The notes under the pieces were generated by a model. That model made no database searches. It had not been told where the DNA came from and saw only the letters and a program-made list of their open reading frames with translations. A DNA stretch of 64,000 nucleotides from Lactobacillus sp. CBA3605 (GTDB lineage Bacteria; Bacillota; Bacilli; Lactobacillales; Lactobacillaceae): NCBI RefSeq assembly GCF_002970915.1, contig NZ_CP027190.1:2430910-2494909 (forward strand), written 5' to 3'. This document shows, in pieces, positions 36,762 to 45,330 of this stretch; position 1 is the stretch's first letter, and the number at the start of each line of letters is the position of its first letter. The position numbers and the translations under genes were made by a program.

Positions 36762-39452
36762 ATGAGAAAAAAATCGTATAAATGGGGTAGCCTAATCGTA
36801 GGAGTCATGTTGGGACTGGTAGCGCCAGTCGCGGTGGCTGTCGTGCCATTGATTGAAGTGCGAGCGGTTACGACCGCTGATACGTCGCAACCAGCCAGGG
36901 ATAATTCAATTTCACGGTTGGTCACCGCCACGTCTTCAGCTGTCGATAATGAGGCACCGGTTCCGCCAAGTGCGTCGACAGATACGGCGACTACAACCGC
37001 TGACAGCACTTCGGCTAGTGATCAGAGTAGTCAGGCAACCGGTGCGTCAACGGCGAGCAGTTCAAAGACCAGTAGTTCAAAAGCCGCTACTGTTAGCAGT
37101 AGTAGCATGCCAAAGTCGTTGGCCCGGGAAGCCGCAGCGGCTGACGATATTGCCAGTGGTTTGAATGGGACTGTGAGTTGGCGGATTGACAGTACCGGGG
37201 TGTTGCATTTGAGCGGTGGGAGCTTGGCACATAGTGCTATCTTCAGCTCTCCCTGGGCTAGTTCGATTATTAATCCACTTTATGGTGGCGATTATGCGAG
37301 CCAGATTACTAGTATTAATATTGATGGTGAACTTACAGCGTCGACGATAACGGACTATTCATATCTGTTTGCCAATTTAACTAATGTAACTGATATTACC
37401 GGTTTAAATAATTTGAATATGACCGGAGTCAATTCGATGACTCGAATGTTTTATAATTGTACATCATTAATGCATCTTGATCTTTCTAATTGGAATGTAA
37501 GTCAAGTGGCTACGATGAAAGAAATGTTCTCCAATTGTCAGGCATTAATCAGTGTTGATACTACCGGATGGGACACTAATAGTGTTACAGATGTGTTAGA
37601 TATGTTTTATAATTGTACGTCATTAATGCATCTTGATCTTTCTAATTGGAATGTAAGCCAGGTGACTACGATGAAACAAATGTTCTATGCATGTCAGGCA
37701 TTAATCAGTGTTGATACTACCGGATGGGACACTAGTAGTGTTACAGATATGTCATATATGTTTTATAATTGTGCATCGTTAACTGATGTAACGACTTCGA
37801 ACTGGCAAATGGGGAAAGTTGTGAATATGGCGTCTTTATTTGAGAATTGTAAAGCGTTAGTCACTGTTGATGTTAGTACATGGGATGTGAGTCAGGTTCA
37901 AAGATTTACTAGTGCTTTTTCCGGGGATACTCAATTAAAGCAACTGGATGTTTCGAATTGGGATACTAGTAATGCGTTGTATTTTAGATTTTCTTTTTCG
38001 GGTTGTCAAAATTTGATAGCTTTAGATGTGAGTCGGTGGGATGTTTCGCATGTGACGAATTTTACTTCAATGTTTCAAAACTGTAAAACAATAACAAATT
38101 TAGCTGTTGATAATTGGCAAATGGGAAATGCTACAGATATTAGTAATATTTTTGGCTTTTGTAGTGGGCTGACGTCCGTAAACGTTAGTCAATGGGATAC
38201 TTCTAATGTAATTAACTTTGGTTCTGTTTTTAGCTGGTGTTTTAGCCTAGAAACTGTGGATGTTAGTCACTGGGAGACAGATAAGGGGACCTCTTTTTCT
38301 CAAGTCTTCTCAAATTGTAAGAACTTGACCTATGTGAATGTAAGCGATTGGCATGTTGAGAATGGCTCTTCTTTTTATAGTATGTTTCAACTCTGTTCTA
38401 AATTAACGAAATTAGATTTGTCTAAGTGGGATACAAGTAATGCAGTATCATTAAGTTTTATTTTTTCAGATTGCAACAATCTAGCTGCTATAAATGTCGA
38501 TAATTGGAATACTAGTAAAGTGACTAATTTAACAGCGACCTTTCAGGATTGTTCTAGTTTGACGTTTTTAGACCTCTCTAGCTGGGATACAAGCAGGGCA
38601 ACGACATATTCGAATATGCTCAATGGAGATACTAACTTAAAAAGCATTGTACTCGGTTCGAAGTTTACATTTCATGAAAGTACTGAAATGTCGCTTATTA
38701 AACCGAGTTCAAAGCCACCTTACACTGGTAAATGGCAATTCGGTACTGATGGTCCAACTTATACGGCTAGTGAGTTAATGATGGACTATGATGGTAGTAC
38801 TATGGCTGGACGGTATAATTGGGAAGAACAAAATGGGACAGTTACGACCAGGTATGTTGATACTGATGGTAATGAACTTGCAAAAAGCACGTCACAAACT
38901 GGGCCAGTAGGTGCTAACTATACGACGTCTGCTCCCGACATTGATGGCTATGAATTGGCATCGACACCAGGCGATGCTACCGGGACTTATACAGTTGACC
39001 CGATTACCGTTACTTATATCTATCAAGGGATGCTGGTTTTTGATTCTGCTCCCAACGAATTGCGTTTCGGCACCCACAAGTTAGCCAGTCAGGCCACTTA
39101 TGGGGCGACGCCTGACCAACCACTAACTGTGCAAGACAATCGGCGGCTGGATTCGGCTTGGACCCTGACAGCGCAATTAGGTTCAGGTGGTTTTGTGGAT
39201 GATTCAGATGCTACGAAGCCGAAATACCTTGGTGCCACGTTGAGTTATCGTATAGGTGACCAGAATACGGTGATTGGACAGGCCGCCACACCGATTGTGA
39301 CCCACACGACCACATCACATGACCCAGTTGAGTTATCAAGCGGGTGGTCGGATACGGCAGGTTTGGTGTTAACTTCACCGGAAAATGGGTTGGTGGGTCA
39401 CTATCATGCCACGATTACGTGGAATTTGGGTGCCACGGTGGCAAACCAATAG
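36762..39452 (+). CDS. BspA-repeat surface protein with MucBP and WxL domains (paralog 2)
   Basis: An 896-residue paralog of the preceding gene. Signal peptide (about 1-33, GSLIVGVMLGLVAPVAVAVV), a longer Ser/Thr-rich linker (about 35-125), about 18 DUF285/BspA-type repeats (about 170-640) with consensus like MFYNCTSLMHLDLSNWN, a MucBP domain (VTTRYVDTDGNELAKS, about 690-755) and a C-terminal WxL domain (SAWTLTAQLGSGGF; TWNLGATVANQ). It is exported and held on the wall non-covalently. Two adjacent 52-residue units are nearly identical in DNA, showing recent internal duplication. The repeat region is visibly more AT-rich than the two ends. ATG 36762 follows GGGAG. Confidence 0.9.
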   Translation: MRKKSYKWGSLIVGVMLGLVAPVAVAVVPLIEVRAVTTADTSQPARDNSISRLVTATSSAVDNEAPVPPSASTDTATTTADSTSASDQSSQATGASTASSSKTSSSKAATVSSSSMPKSLAREAAAADDIASGLNGTVSWRIDSTGVLHLSGGSLAHSAIFSSPWASSIINPLYGGDYASQITSINIDGELTASTITDYSYLFANLTNVTDITGLNNLNMTGVNSMTRMFYNCTSLMHLDLSNWNVSQVATMKEMFSNCQALISVDTTGWDTNSVTDVLDMFYNCTSLMHLDLSNWNVSQVTTMKQMFYACQALISVDTTGWDTSSVTDMSYMFYNCASLTDVTTSNWQMGKVVNMASLFENCKALVTVDVSTWDVSQVQRFTSAFSGDTQLKQLDVSNWDTSNALYFRFSFSGCQNLIALDVSRWDVSHVTNFTSMFQNCKTITNLAVDNWQMGNATDISNIFGFCSGLTSVNVSQWDTSNVINFGSVFSWCFSLETVDVSHWETDKGTSFSQVFSNCKNLTYVNVSDWHVENGSSFYSMFQLCSKLTKLDLSKWDTSNAVSLSFIFSDCNNLAAINVDNWNTSKVTNLTATFQDCSSLTFLDLSSWDTSRATTYSNMLNGDTNLKSIVLGSKFTFHESTEMSLIKPSSKPPYTGKWQFGTDGPTYTASELMMDYDGSTMAGRYNWEEQNGTVTTRYVDTDGNELAKSTSQTGPVGANYTTSAPDIDGYELASTPGDATGTYTVDPITVTYIYQGMLVFDSAPNELRFGTHKLASQATYGATPDQPLTVQDNRRLDSAWTLTAQLGSGGFVDDSDATKPKYLGATLSYRIGDQNTVIGQAATPIVTHTTTSHDPVELSSGWSDTAGLVLTSPENGLVGHYHATITWNLGATVANQ
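37446..37757 (+). repeat. tandem 156-bp repeat inside surface-protein paralog 2
   Basis: Two head-to-tail units, 37446-37601 and 37602-37757, each encoding 52 residues starting MFYNCTSLMHLDLSNWN, differing at few positions. A third, diverged unit begins at 37758 (MFYNCASLTDV). In-frame expansion or contraction by recombination is expected. Confidence 0.9.
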
Positions 39453-39497
39453 TATGTCAATTAAGCTTTCAGAATCTTATTTTTTGGTAAAAGAAAT

Positions 39498-39535
39498 GTT
39501 TAGAACGCAAAATTGGTCGTTCTAAGCACTTTTTT
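39498..39535 (+). terminator. terminator after surface-protein paralog 2
   Basis: Stem TTAGAACG / CGTTCTAA extended by weaker pairs, a 10-nt loop, and a T run three bases on. Confidence 0.82.
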
Positions 39536-39655
39536 GTTATAAAATTGGAAAATTGATGGCACAAACCTTTATTAATTGGTTAATATTCGGTAACATAAAC
39601 AACAGTAGCATAATTCAGCAATTTGCCAATTAACAATAATTGCAAGGAGATTATC

Positions 39656-40543
39656 ATGGAAAAACAAAATCAGCCTGATCTCGAAAAACAAGATCAACCT
39701 ACGCGCGAGTTAACCGATAGTTTACAACAAAAATTAGACTATTTAACAACGCTGCGTCAAGCAATTATGGCTGGCGATGACCGGTTGATCTATGAATTGA
39801 TCGATGGTGATCACTATCATCAAGCCTTATTAAATGAGGATCAAAATCCCGCCCGAAATGTGCAAGTGGATTTGATTACGGATGTGCATCCGTCAATTAG
39901 TCATTACCTCAGTACGAAGTTAATTGATTATTTGGCACAGGTTTATCCGTTCTTTTACTATGAAGAAACCCAACCGGGCGAATTTCAAATTTATTTTGGG
40001 AATTGGTGGGACCGGCGTAAGTTCGGCAAGTTAAACGTTTTAAAGGTGGCTTTTGAATTCAGTCAAGCTGAATTTGACAAACTGCAAAAAACGTTTGAAT
40101 TGGCCGCAGCGCATAAGCGTTTTAATACCGATAATATCCAGAAGGTCTCGGCGGCTAACGACGAGTTGCAAAAGTTAATTACGGCGCAAAGTGATCGCGA
40201 CGATCAAAAAGACGCTTTACGGCAACAATTAAAAGAGAATGGCCAACGTAATTCTTTGTTTGATTCTGGTCGAATTAAAGAAGAACGCCAACAAATTATT
40301 GACCAATTATCGGCGCTGGCGGATGAAGATGAACAGGCGAATAATGCCCATGCAACGATGAAAGACAATGAAGCTAAAATTCTAACGTTATCGAAAGAGG
40401 ACACGATTTTAGCCTACGAAAAGCAAGCCATTGAAAACGCATTTAAGAGTTTTGAAAACTTTAATGAGCGTAACCGTAGCCTCTATGTCGACTACCTCAC
40501 CACGCTGATTGGAAAGGCGCAGGTTGATGCTGATGGCGAATGA
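39656..40543 (+). CDS. uncharacterised coiled-coil protein
   Basis: A 295-residue cytoplasmic protein, not recognised. The first 40 residues are polar (many Gln/Asp). About 45-150 is globular and rich in aromatics (FQIYFGNWWDRRKFGKL). About 150-270 is predicted coiled coil with Gln/Asp/Lys heptads and a central break. Automatic annotation sometimes calls such proteins SbcC-like, but there is no Walker motif. ATG 39656 has AAGGAG at 39643. It overlaps the next gene by 11 bp and forms an operon with two further genes, the last dUTPase-like. Confidence 0.75.
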   Translation: MEKQNQPDLEKQDQPTRELTDSLQQKLDYLTTLRQAIMAGDDRLIYELIDGDHYHQALLNEDQNPARNVQVDLITDVHPSISHYLSTKLIDYLAQVYPFFYYEETQPGEFQIYFGNWWDRRKFGKLNVLKVAFEFSQAEFDKLQKTFELAAAHKRFNTDNIQKVSAANDELQKLITAQSDRDDQKDALRQQLKENGQRNSLFDSGRIKEERQQIIDQLSALADEDEQANNAHATMKDNEAKILTLSKEDTILAYEKQAIENAFKSFENFNERNRSLYVDYLTTLIGKAQVDADGE

Positions 40544-41483
40544 AGACAAACAGATTGATTCCGCAACTTTAAGTACTCATGGCAAGCTGGCGATGTTTAA
40601 CGAAGGCTTGAAGAGTGGTCTTGCTAATGGTCAACAGTTTACCGCATTGATGGACCAGTTGATTGATGCCACTGATGGCGAAGTGTTATTGACGGCAGCA
40701 CAAAAGCTCGCTGATTTTAAGCTAGATTCGGCGTATGTGACGTTCCCACATCAATACAAAAATGCTGATTACTATCTTATTTTTATGAGTCGCTTATTGA
40801 GTATGCATGAAGATGAGCAGGCAATTTTGAATACACGGACCCATAGTGAGGCGCTGTATCACGTTTTTTCAGCGTTATCAGATGATTACACCTTCTTGTA
40901 TCAAGTTGTTTCGAGTGGAAATGGTGGCGCTTATTATCATGAACAGACAACGGGTGAAAATTTATTTTACATTCATCTAGAACGCCGGTTACTACGGTTT
41001 AACAGCACGGCCTTTACGAATTTGTTCATTAACAAGTTATTATTAAAGGGGACCGGCGTTGACCAGATTAACACAGTTTTAGCAACGTTAATTAACTTCG
41101 GTCATTTCTTGCAAGATGACTTTGGCTTTAACGTGGACTTCAATATCTTAGACGTTGATAATGCGGCTAAGTATGAACTCCGTGAGACTGATCTAGCTGG
41201 TGAAGTGGTCGATAAGTTATTCGTTACGGCTGCCCAACATGATTATATGTTACGCAACTCGCCGAATGGTCGGGGTGCTCAGATTGAACTACCTGGGAAG
41301 CTAGTTGTGGATCTTTTCGATACTGGCACTGCTCAGCAAGCTAAATGGGTCCTGACGGTGCGTGATCCAGATCAACGGGTGTCATGGTTCGATGTCTTAC
41401 TACACTTTGACTTCATGCGTGATTGGTATTTAGACAATATTGCCTCACTTGAAATTAAAGCGGACCCCGTGGTATTTGCGTAA
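40533..41483 (+). CDS. uncharacterised protein of three-gene operon
   Basis: A 316-residue protein, not recognised. No signal peptide, membrane helix or nucleotide motif is visible. The composition suggests a mixed alpha/beta fold with many Leu/Phe/Asp. The start is uncertain: ATG 40533 is 8 nt after GCGCAGG, ATG 40527 is also possible, and TTG 40509 less so. It overlaps the preceding coiled-coil gene and is followed 15 bp later by the dUTPase-like gene, which argues for a shared function, perhaps in nucleotide or DNA metabolism. Confidence 0.72.
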   Translation: MANEDKQIDSATLSTHGKLAMFNEGLKSGLANGQQFTALMDQLIDATDGEVLLTAAQKLADFKLDSAYVTFPHQYKNADYYLIFMSRLLSMHEDEQAILNTRTHSEALYHVFSALSDDYTFLYQVVSSGNGGAYYHEQTTGENLFYIHLERRLLRFNSTAFTNLFINKLLLKGTGVDQINTVLATLINFGHFLQDDFGFNVDFNILDVDNAAKYELRETDLAGEVVDKLFVTAAQHDYMLRNSPNGRGAQIELPGKLVVDLFDTGTAQQAKWVLTVRDPDQRVSWFDVLLHFDFMRDWYLDNIASLEIKADPVVFA

Positions 41484-41498
41484 CTTTCAGGAGGATGT

Positions 41499-42038
41499 AT
41501 GTTAGATTTAACCACTTTATTACAACAATCAATTCGTTTAGACCGGGACATTACGGCGAAACAAGCCATTCATTGGCGGCCAGCTGAACGATTGCAAAAT
41601 GCGATGGTCGCTTTAGATGTTGAATTGGCCGAAATGGCGAATACATCAGAATGGTTCAAAGTTTGGAAGATTCACAAAGGCAAGGCGGATGCTGGGAAGA
41701 CGGCGCGTGAAACGCTGTTAAATGAATACGTCGATGCGATGGATTTCTTTTTCCTAGTGGCGGCGATTCAACAGTGGACGCACCTTATTCCTATGACGGC
41801 GACTGACTTAGAAGAGCTTAGTGCCAAGCCAAGTACAGACTTGAATAAACAGTATTTGGCCATTAAACAGCTATTATATGATGCTTACTTTACCCATCGT
41901 CAAGCCAGTTATCAACACGCTTGGCATGTGTTCTTGAAACTGGGACTTGTGGATTTTGGTTATTCGCAGGCGGAGATTCAAGCAGCGTTCATTGCTAAGA
42001 ACCAAGTGAACGAGCAACGGCAAAAAGATAATTATTAA
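41499..42038 (+). CDS. dimeric dUTPase-like protein (dUTPase_2 / MazG-like fold)
   Basis: A 179-residue all-alpha protein resembling dimeric dUTPases. LDVELAEMANTSEWFKVW supplies an ExxE metal pair and the downstream FKxW, and LLNEYVDAMDFFFLV supplies the second ExxxD pair. The family hydrolyses dUTP/dUDP to dUMP. The motifs fit and the length is slightly above the usual 160. ATG 41499 follows AGGAGG. It is the last gene of the operon, before a terminator. The alternative is a related MazG-like pyrophosphatase with other specificity. Confidence 0.7.
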   Translation: MLDLTTLLQQSIRLDRDITAKQAIHWRPAERLQNAMVALDVELAEMANTSEWFKVWKIHKGKADAGKTARETLLNEYVDAMDFFFLVAAIQQWTHLIPMTATDLEELSAKPSTDLNKQYLAIKQLLYDAYFTHRQASYQHAWHVFLKLGLVDFGYSQAEIQAAFIAKNQVNEQRQKDNY

Positions 42039-42044
42039 AAGGGA

Positions 42045-42079
42045 AGTGTAACTGGCTTGGGGCTGGTTATGCTTTTTTA
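42045..42079 (+). terminator. terminator after the dUTPase-like gene
   Basis: An 11-bp stem AGTGTAACTGG / CTGGTTATGCT with several G-U pairs, then six T. Confidence 0.7.
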
Positions 42080-42470
42080 GTTGGCTACTAAAATAAGAAT
42101 AAAAGCAGGTTACTATCCGGTAGATGTTGGAATTACTGCTAGCTAGGCTAAATGGTAAAATAATCAATTCACCGATTTAGCTTAGTGACAAATTGAAGGG
42201 TCAATAAAATGCCACATCGACCAATCAAGGGCAGTGCGGCGTTTTTTTAGAATAATTATCGTTTAAAAATTTATGCCGGGTGGAAATCAAATTGCACATA
42301 TTCGTTGCAATGAGAGTGTCTGGTAATAAAGCGGGCAGGTGATAATTTAAAGAATTAGTGACGTAACTATCAAATCAAATACTAATCACTAATCCTCGAT
42401 GCCACGCTTGAATGTTTTTTGACGTGTTTCTAAGTCAATTTTATTTTAATAGTTGTAGATTTAATGCAAA

Positions 42471-42623
42471 CTAAAAGCAGTGATTAATTCGTCTAATTAT
42501 GTCATGACCTACACCACTAATTTTGCTAACTTGGTAGCGGGTGATGTGATTTAAGTCTAAATAATCTTGGGATATACTCATTTGTTTAAAGATTTCCTTA
42601 TTATTAAAACTAAAAACGCCCAT
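42471..42623 (-). pseudogene. short HTH-like frame, possible regulator remnant
   Basis: A 50-residue frame on the minus strand: MGVFSFNNKEIFKQMSISQ, then HITRYQVSKISGVGHDIIRR. The last part reads as a helix-turn-helix (Tyr-x-Val-Ser-x-x-Ser-Gly-Val) of the XRE type. There is no ribosome site before the ATG and the frame is truncated after the recognition helix. It may be a remnant of a phage or toxin-antitoxin regulator, or a very short DNA-binding protein. Confidence 0.4.
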
Positions 42624-42706
42624 ATAAAACTATTACTTGGATAATGAGCGAAAGAGTCAATTATAATCATCTGACATAATTATGGTTACGAAAGAACAGA
42701 CGCTTT

Positions 42707-42733
42707 ATGTGCACAATTTGTGCACATTTTTTT
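42707..42733 (+). terminator. palindromic hairpin with T run
   Basis: A perfect stem ATGTGCACA / TGTGCACAT with a 3-nt loop, followed by seven T. There is no plus-strand gene immediately upstream; it may end transcripts leaving the chromosome side or be part of an attachment region. Confidence 0.6.
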
Positions 42734-42762
42734 AATAATCTGATGTAATCTAGTGTAAACTA

Positions 42763-42815
42763 AAAATCAGGAACCACGCTAAATGTTGCTTTAACGGGAT
42801 TCCTGATTTTAAAAA
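42763..42815 (-). terminator. terminator downstream of integrase
   Basis: An 11-bp stem AAAATCAGGAA / TTCCTGATTTT around 26 nt that can pair further. On the minus strand it is followed by TTTTTAG, so it could end the integrase transcript about 150 nt after its stop. Confidence 0.65.
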
Positions 42816-42968
42816 AAGTTTTTATGTGACCAATTATGTCACGAGTGGACATTTTAAACGCTTATATGTCAGTGTTTATAGGGTGTTTGGTCAAAAAAGT
42901 TCAAAATTATTTTTTTGTTTTTTCGGTGGTAAAATAGTATAAACAAAAAACGATTTTTTATACTGAAT

Positions 42969-44099
42969 TTATGCATGTTTAGCTTTAGCAACATGTTTAG
43001 GAATAATCGTATCTAGACTAGCATCAATCTTTTCATCATAGCGTGCTTTATATTCGTCAATCAAGTATGCGTATACACGCGACGTAGTACCGATATCAGA
43101 GTGTCCAAGTCTTTTTGATATAACGTATAGATCAACATCGTTAGCGAGTAGGAACGCAACGTGAGAGTGTCTCAGGCTATGGAAGTGGAATCCTTTACGT
43201 TCGATGTCTAAATCTTTTAGGCATTCTCGTAATTTTTTGTTAACAGCATTGGAGCTTGGTATTTGTCCGTTCTGATTCATGAATACTAAACCGAGTTGAT
43301 TTGAGTTTGCTTTTTTTAGTGGTTTTAGCAAATCAAGAAGTTGCTGATTGACCCGAATGGTTCGGACTGAGCTTTCATTTTTAGTGGGTTTGAAGCCGCC
43401 GCCTTCTTGGTAGTTCCAAGCCTTGTTAATCGAGATTGTTTTGAAGTTAAAATTAATATCTTTCCAAGTTAATGCCATGATTTCGCCTAAACGGGCACCA
43501 GTAAGCATGGCAGTTAATATCATATAACGCGATGTATATCGAGTAGATAGACCGGCCACTAGGTATTCGCCCAATGCGTTTATTTCTGCCATGTTAAGAT
43601 ATTCAACCTTCCACGTACGAGACTTGTCAAATGTAAGGATGATATCTTTTGTGAAGTCTTTAGGGATGACATCTTCATAAACAGCGTTACGGACTGCTGC
43701 TCGAATGTGAGCATTGGTTTTTCTAACAGTACCCTTAGCGTGTACCTTGCCATAAGCGTTAATAAAGCGCTGATAGTCGCGTCTAGTAATATCTTTAATA
43801 CAAGTACCGCCAAAGTAGTCTTGAATGTCCTTAGACGTCAATTCATAGCGATAGGCAGTAACGCTTGATATATTAGGTTCACGGTAGGTATGGAACCAGT
43901 CTAAGAAGTATTCGGTTAGGGTTTGATTGGCACCTAAGTCTACACCAGTTTGTTTCTCAGTTTCCAATTGACTAGCATAGAGAGTAGCTTCGCGCTTAGT
44001 CTTGAATCCTGACTTTTGTTGTGTCTTGAAGTTACCGTCGGCATCTTTGTAGCTAATACGAATCCGCCACTGATCACCGTGTTTTTGAATGCTTGCCAT
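42969..44099 (-). CDS. int: phage tyrosine integrase
   Basis: A 376-residue site-specific recombinase. N-terminal AP2-like arm-binding domain (GDQWRIRISYKDADGNFK), a SAM-like core-binding domain (about 65-165), and a catalytic domain with Arg in TGARLGEIMALTW, His-x-x-Arg in FHSLRHSHVAFLL, His in LGHSDIGTTSRVYAYL and the Tyr nucleophile in VYAYL. It integrates and excises the prophage. It is read leftward at the prophage edge, with AAGGAGG before the ATG. Its 5' side contains a possible antisense RNA (44116-44215). Confidence 0.95.
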   Translation of the reverse strand: MASIQKHGDQWRIRISYKDADGNFKTQQKSGFKTKREATLYASQLETEKQTGVDLGANQTLTEYFLDWFHTYREPNISSVTAYRYELTSKDIQDYFGGTCIKDITRRDYQRFINAYGKVHAKGTVRKTNAHIRAAVRNAVYEDVIPKDFTKDIILTFDKSRTWKVEYLNMAEINALGEYLVAGLSTRYTSRYMILTAMLTGARLGEIMALTWKDINFNFKTISINKAWNYQEGGGFKPTKNESSVRTIRVNQQLLDLLKPLKKANSNQLGLVFMNQNGQIPSSNAVNKKLRECLKDLDIERKGFHFHSLRHSHVAFLLANDVDLYVISKRLGHSDIGTTSRVYAYLIDEYKARYDEKIDASLDTIIPKHVAKAKHA

Positions 44100-44115
44100 A
44101 ATAAATTCCTCCTTG

Positions 44116-44215
44116 TGATATACTAGAGGAGCTAAAAGGGCGTACTAGTCCCCTCTAGTGAATAATTCAGGTTGGCGCATCCATCTTCTTGGCGGGAGTG
44201 GGATGTGCCTTTTTT
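44116..44215 (+). ncRNA. candidate small RNA divergent from int
   Basis: On the plus strand an extended -10 box TGATATACT (44116-44124) with TTGCCA 20 bp upstream, an inverted repeat CTAGAGG / CCTCTAG, and a good terminator: stem GGCGCATCC / GGATGTGCC followed by six T (44174-44215). No gene precedes it on this strand, so the terminator would otherwise have no purpose. The product would be about 80 nt, complementary to the int leader. Speculative. Confidence 0.4.
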
Positions 44216-44217
44216 AT

Positions 44218-45201
44218 TTAATTGTACATGAGCATATTTGTATATGTTTTATTATTAACGGTAGGGCCTTCTTTTGAAAGCTGTTTATTTGTGAAAACAT
44301 GGTTGTTCCCGGCCACACTACCATCTACGTAGTAAGAAGTAGAATTATCGAAGAAATCACTAGTACCAACTGCTAGGTTATTGTTAACATTATCAGACTT
44401 GAAATAGATAGCGAATAAGGTGTCACCTGAAGCCTCTTTCTGGATGAATCCAATACCCTTGCTACTGTCTGTGTTATGAATAACCTTCATAATATTTTCA
44501 ATATTGCCAATCATTTTTTGAGTCTGTGACTGATTTTTAATATTGAATCCAGTAGTAGTAACAACCAATCCTAACTTCGAATCAGTATTGATTGATTTGA
44601 TATATTTACTTGCTGCTGGTTTTTCTTTTGAAAGCGCCGAGATTACGTTACTAGCATTACCTGAAATATTAACCGTGTCATTTTTGGATGAACTTGGACT
44701 ATCATCATTAGTATTAGTCGTAGCGGAGCTGTCGTAGTTTTCTTTTTTTGAATTATAAGTCGCCATTAAGCTCTGTCTAGTTTTAGAATCATCAATTGTG
44801 TAGATTTCATCTCGAACTGATTCATATTGTGAAATCGGAGTGTCTAAACGTAAATTGGCCAGTTCCTTTTTTACTGATTTTTCTATCTTAGCGTCTCTGT
44901 GCTGCTGATCTATTTTATTGACTGCAACCGTTGTGCCACCAACAACAGCTAAAAATACGAAAATCATGAGCCCACGTATTAACTTGGTATCTTTAAGAAA
45001 AGGAATCTTAAAGCGTTGTGTCCCATATATACCTAGTAATATGAATAGAATACTTGCAACAAGAGTGGGTATGGAACTAAATGAGGTAATCAAAACAAGA
45101 GCACCTAGGATTATCAAGATCCAACCCCACCAGCTTTTTTTAGAAAAAATGAAAATTATTGACACGATTATAGCAATTATGAAAGCTAATTCTCCAATCA
45201 T
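44218..45201 (-). CDS. prophage membrane protein, possible lysogenic-conversion factor
   Basis: A 327-residue protein, not recognised. Four hydrophobic segments lie in the first 105 residues (ELAFIIAIIVSIIFIFS, WGWILIILGALVLITSF, ASILFILLGIYG, GLMIFVFLAVVGGTTVAV). A coiled, Ser/Asn-rich linker (about 110-180) and a soluble domain of about 145 residues follow. GGAGG precedes the ATG. It is a single gene between integrase and the ImmA/repressor pair, a slot that in Lactobacillus prophages often holds genes expressed in the lysogen, including exclusion or host-range genes. Confidence 0.75.
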   Translation of the reverse strand: MIGELAFIIAIIVSIIFIFSKKSWWGWILIILGALVLITSFSSIPTLVASILFILLGIYGTQRFKIPFLKDTKLIRGLMIFVFLAVVGGTTVAVNKIDQQHRDAKIEKSVKKELANLRLDTPISQYESVRDEIYTIDDSKTRQSLMATYNSKKENYDSSATTNTNDDSPSSSKNDTVNISGNASNVISALSKEKPAASKYIKSINTDSKLGLVVTTTGFNIKNQSQTQKMIGNIENIMKVIHNTDSSKGIGFIQKEASGDTLFAIYFKSDNVNNNLAVGTSDFFDNSTSYYVDGSVAGNNHVFTNKQLSKEGPTVNNKTYTNMLMYN

Positions 45202-45330
45202 TAAAACTCCTCCAAAATATTATTCCCCAACATAATCCCCATGAACTTAAATCTAATTCACAGCTTTTAACGATATCCGTTCTGGTCATAACAACTTAAT
45301 GTTTTTACTACTGAGATAGAATAGTGGATT

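Larger units (their letters stand above)
42080..42968. other. long gene-poor left border of the prophage
   Basis: About 890 bp without a convincing gene apart from a 50-residue HTH-like frame (42471-42623, minus). It includes a perfect 9-bp hairpin with T run (42707-42733) and a terminator for integrase (42763-42815). The left attachment site should lie here, but the right copy is outside the window, so no core could be defined; no tRNA gene was seen. Confidence 0.6.

Noticed and set aside
37446..38600. Regularly spaced repeats resembling a CRISPR array
   Set aside because: The repeats are codons of BspA-type protein repeats in one open frame, with diverging copies and no spacers.
42039..42968. 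A tRNA gene serving as prophage attachment site on the left
   Set aside because: No cloverleaf or CCA-like end was found by eye, and the right attachment site is outside the window, so no core can be named.
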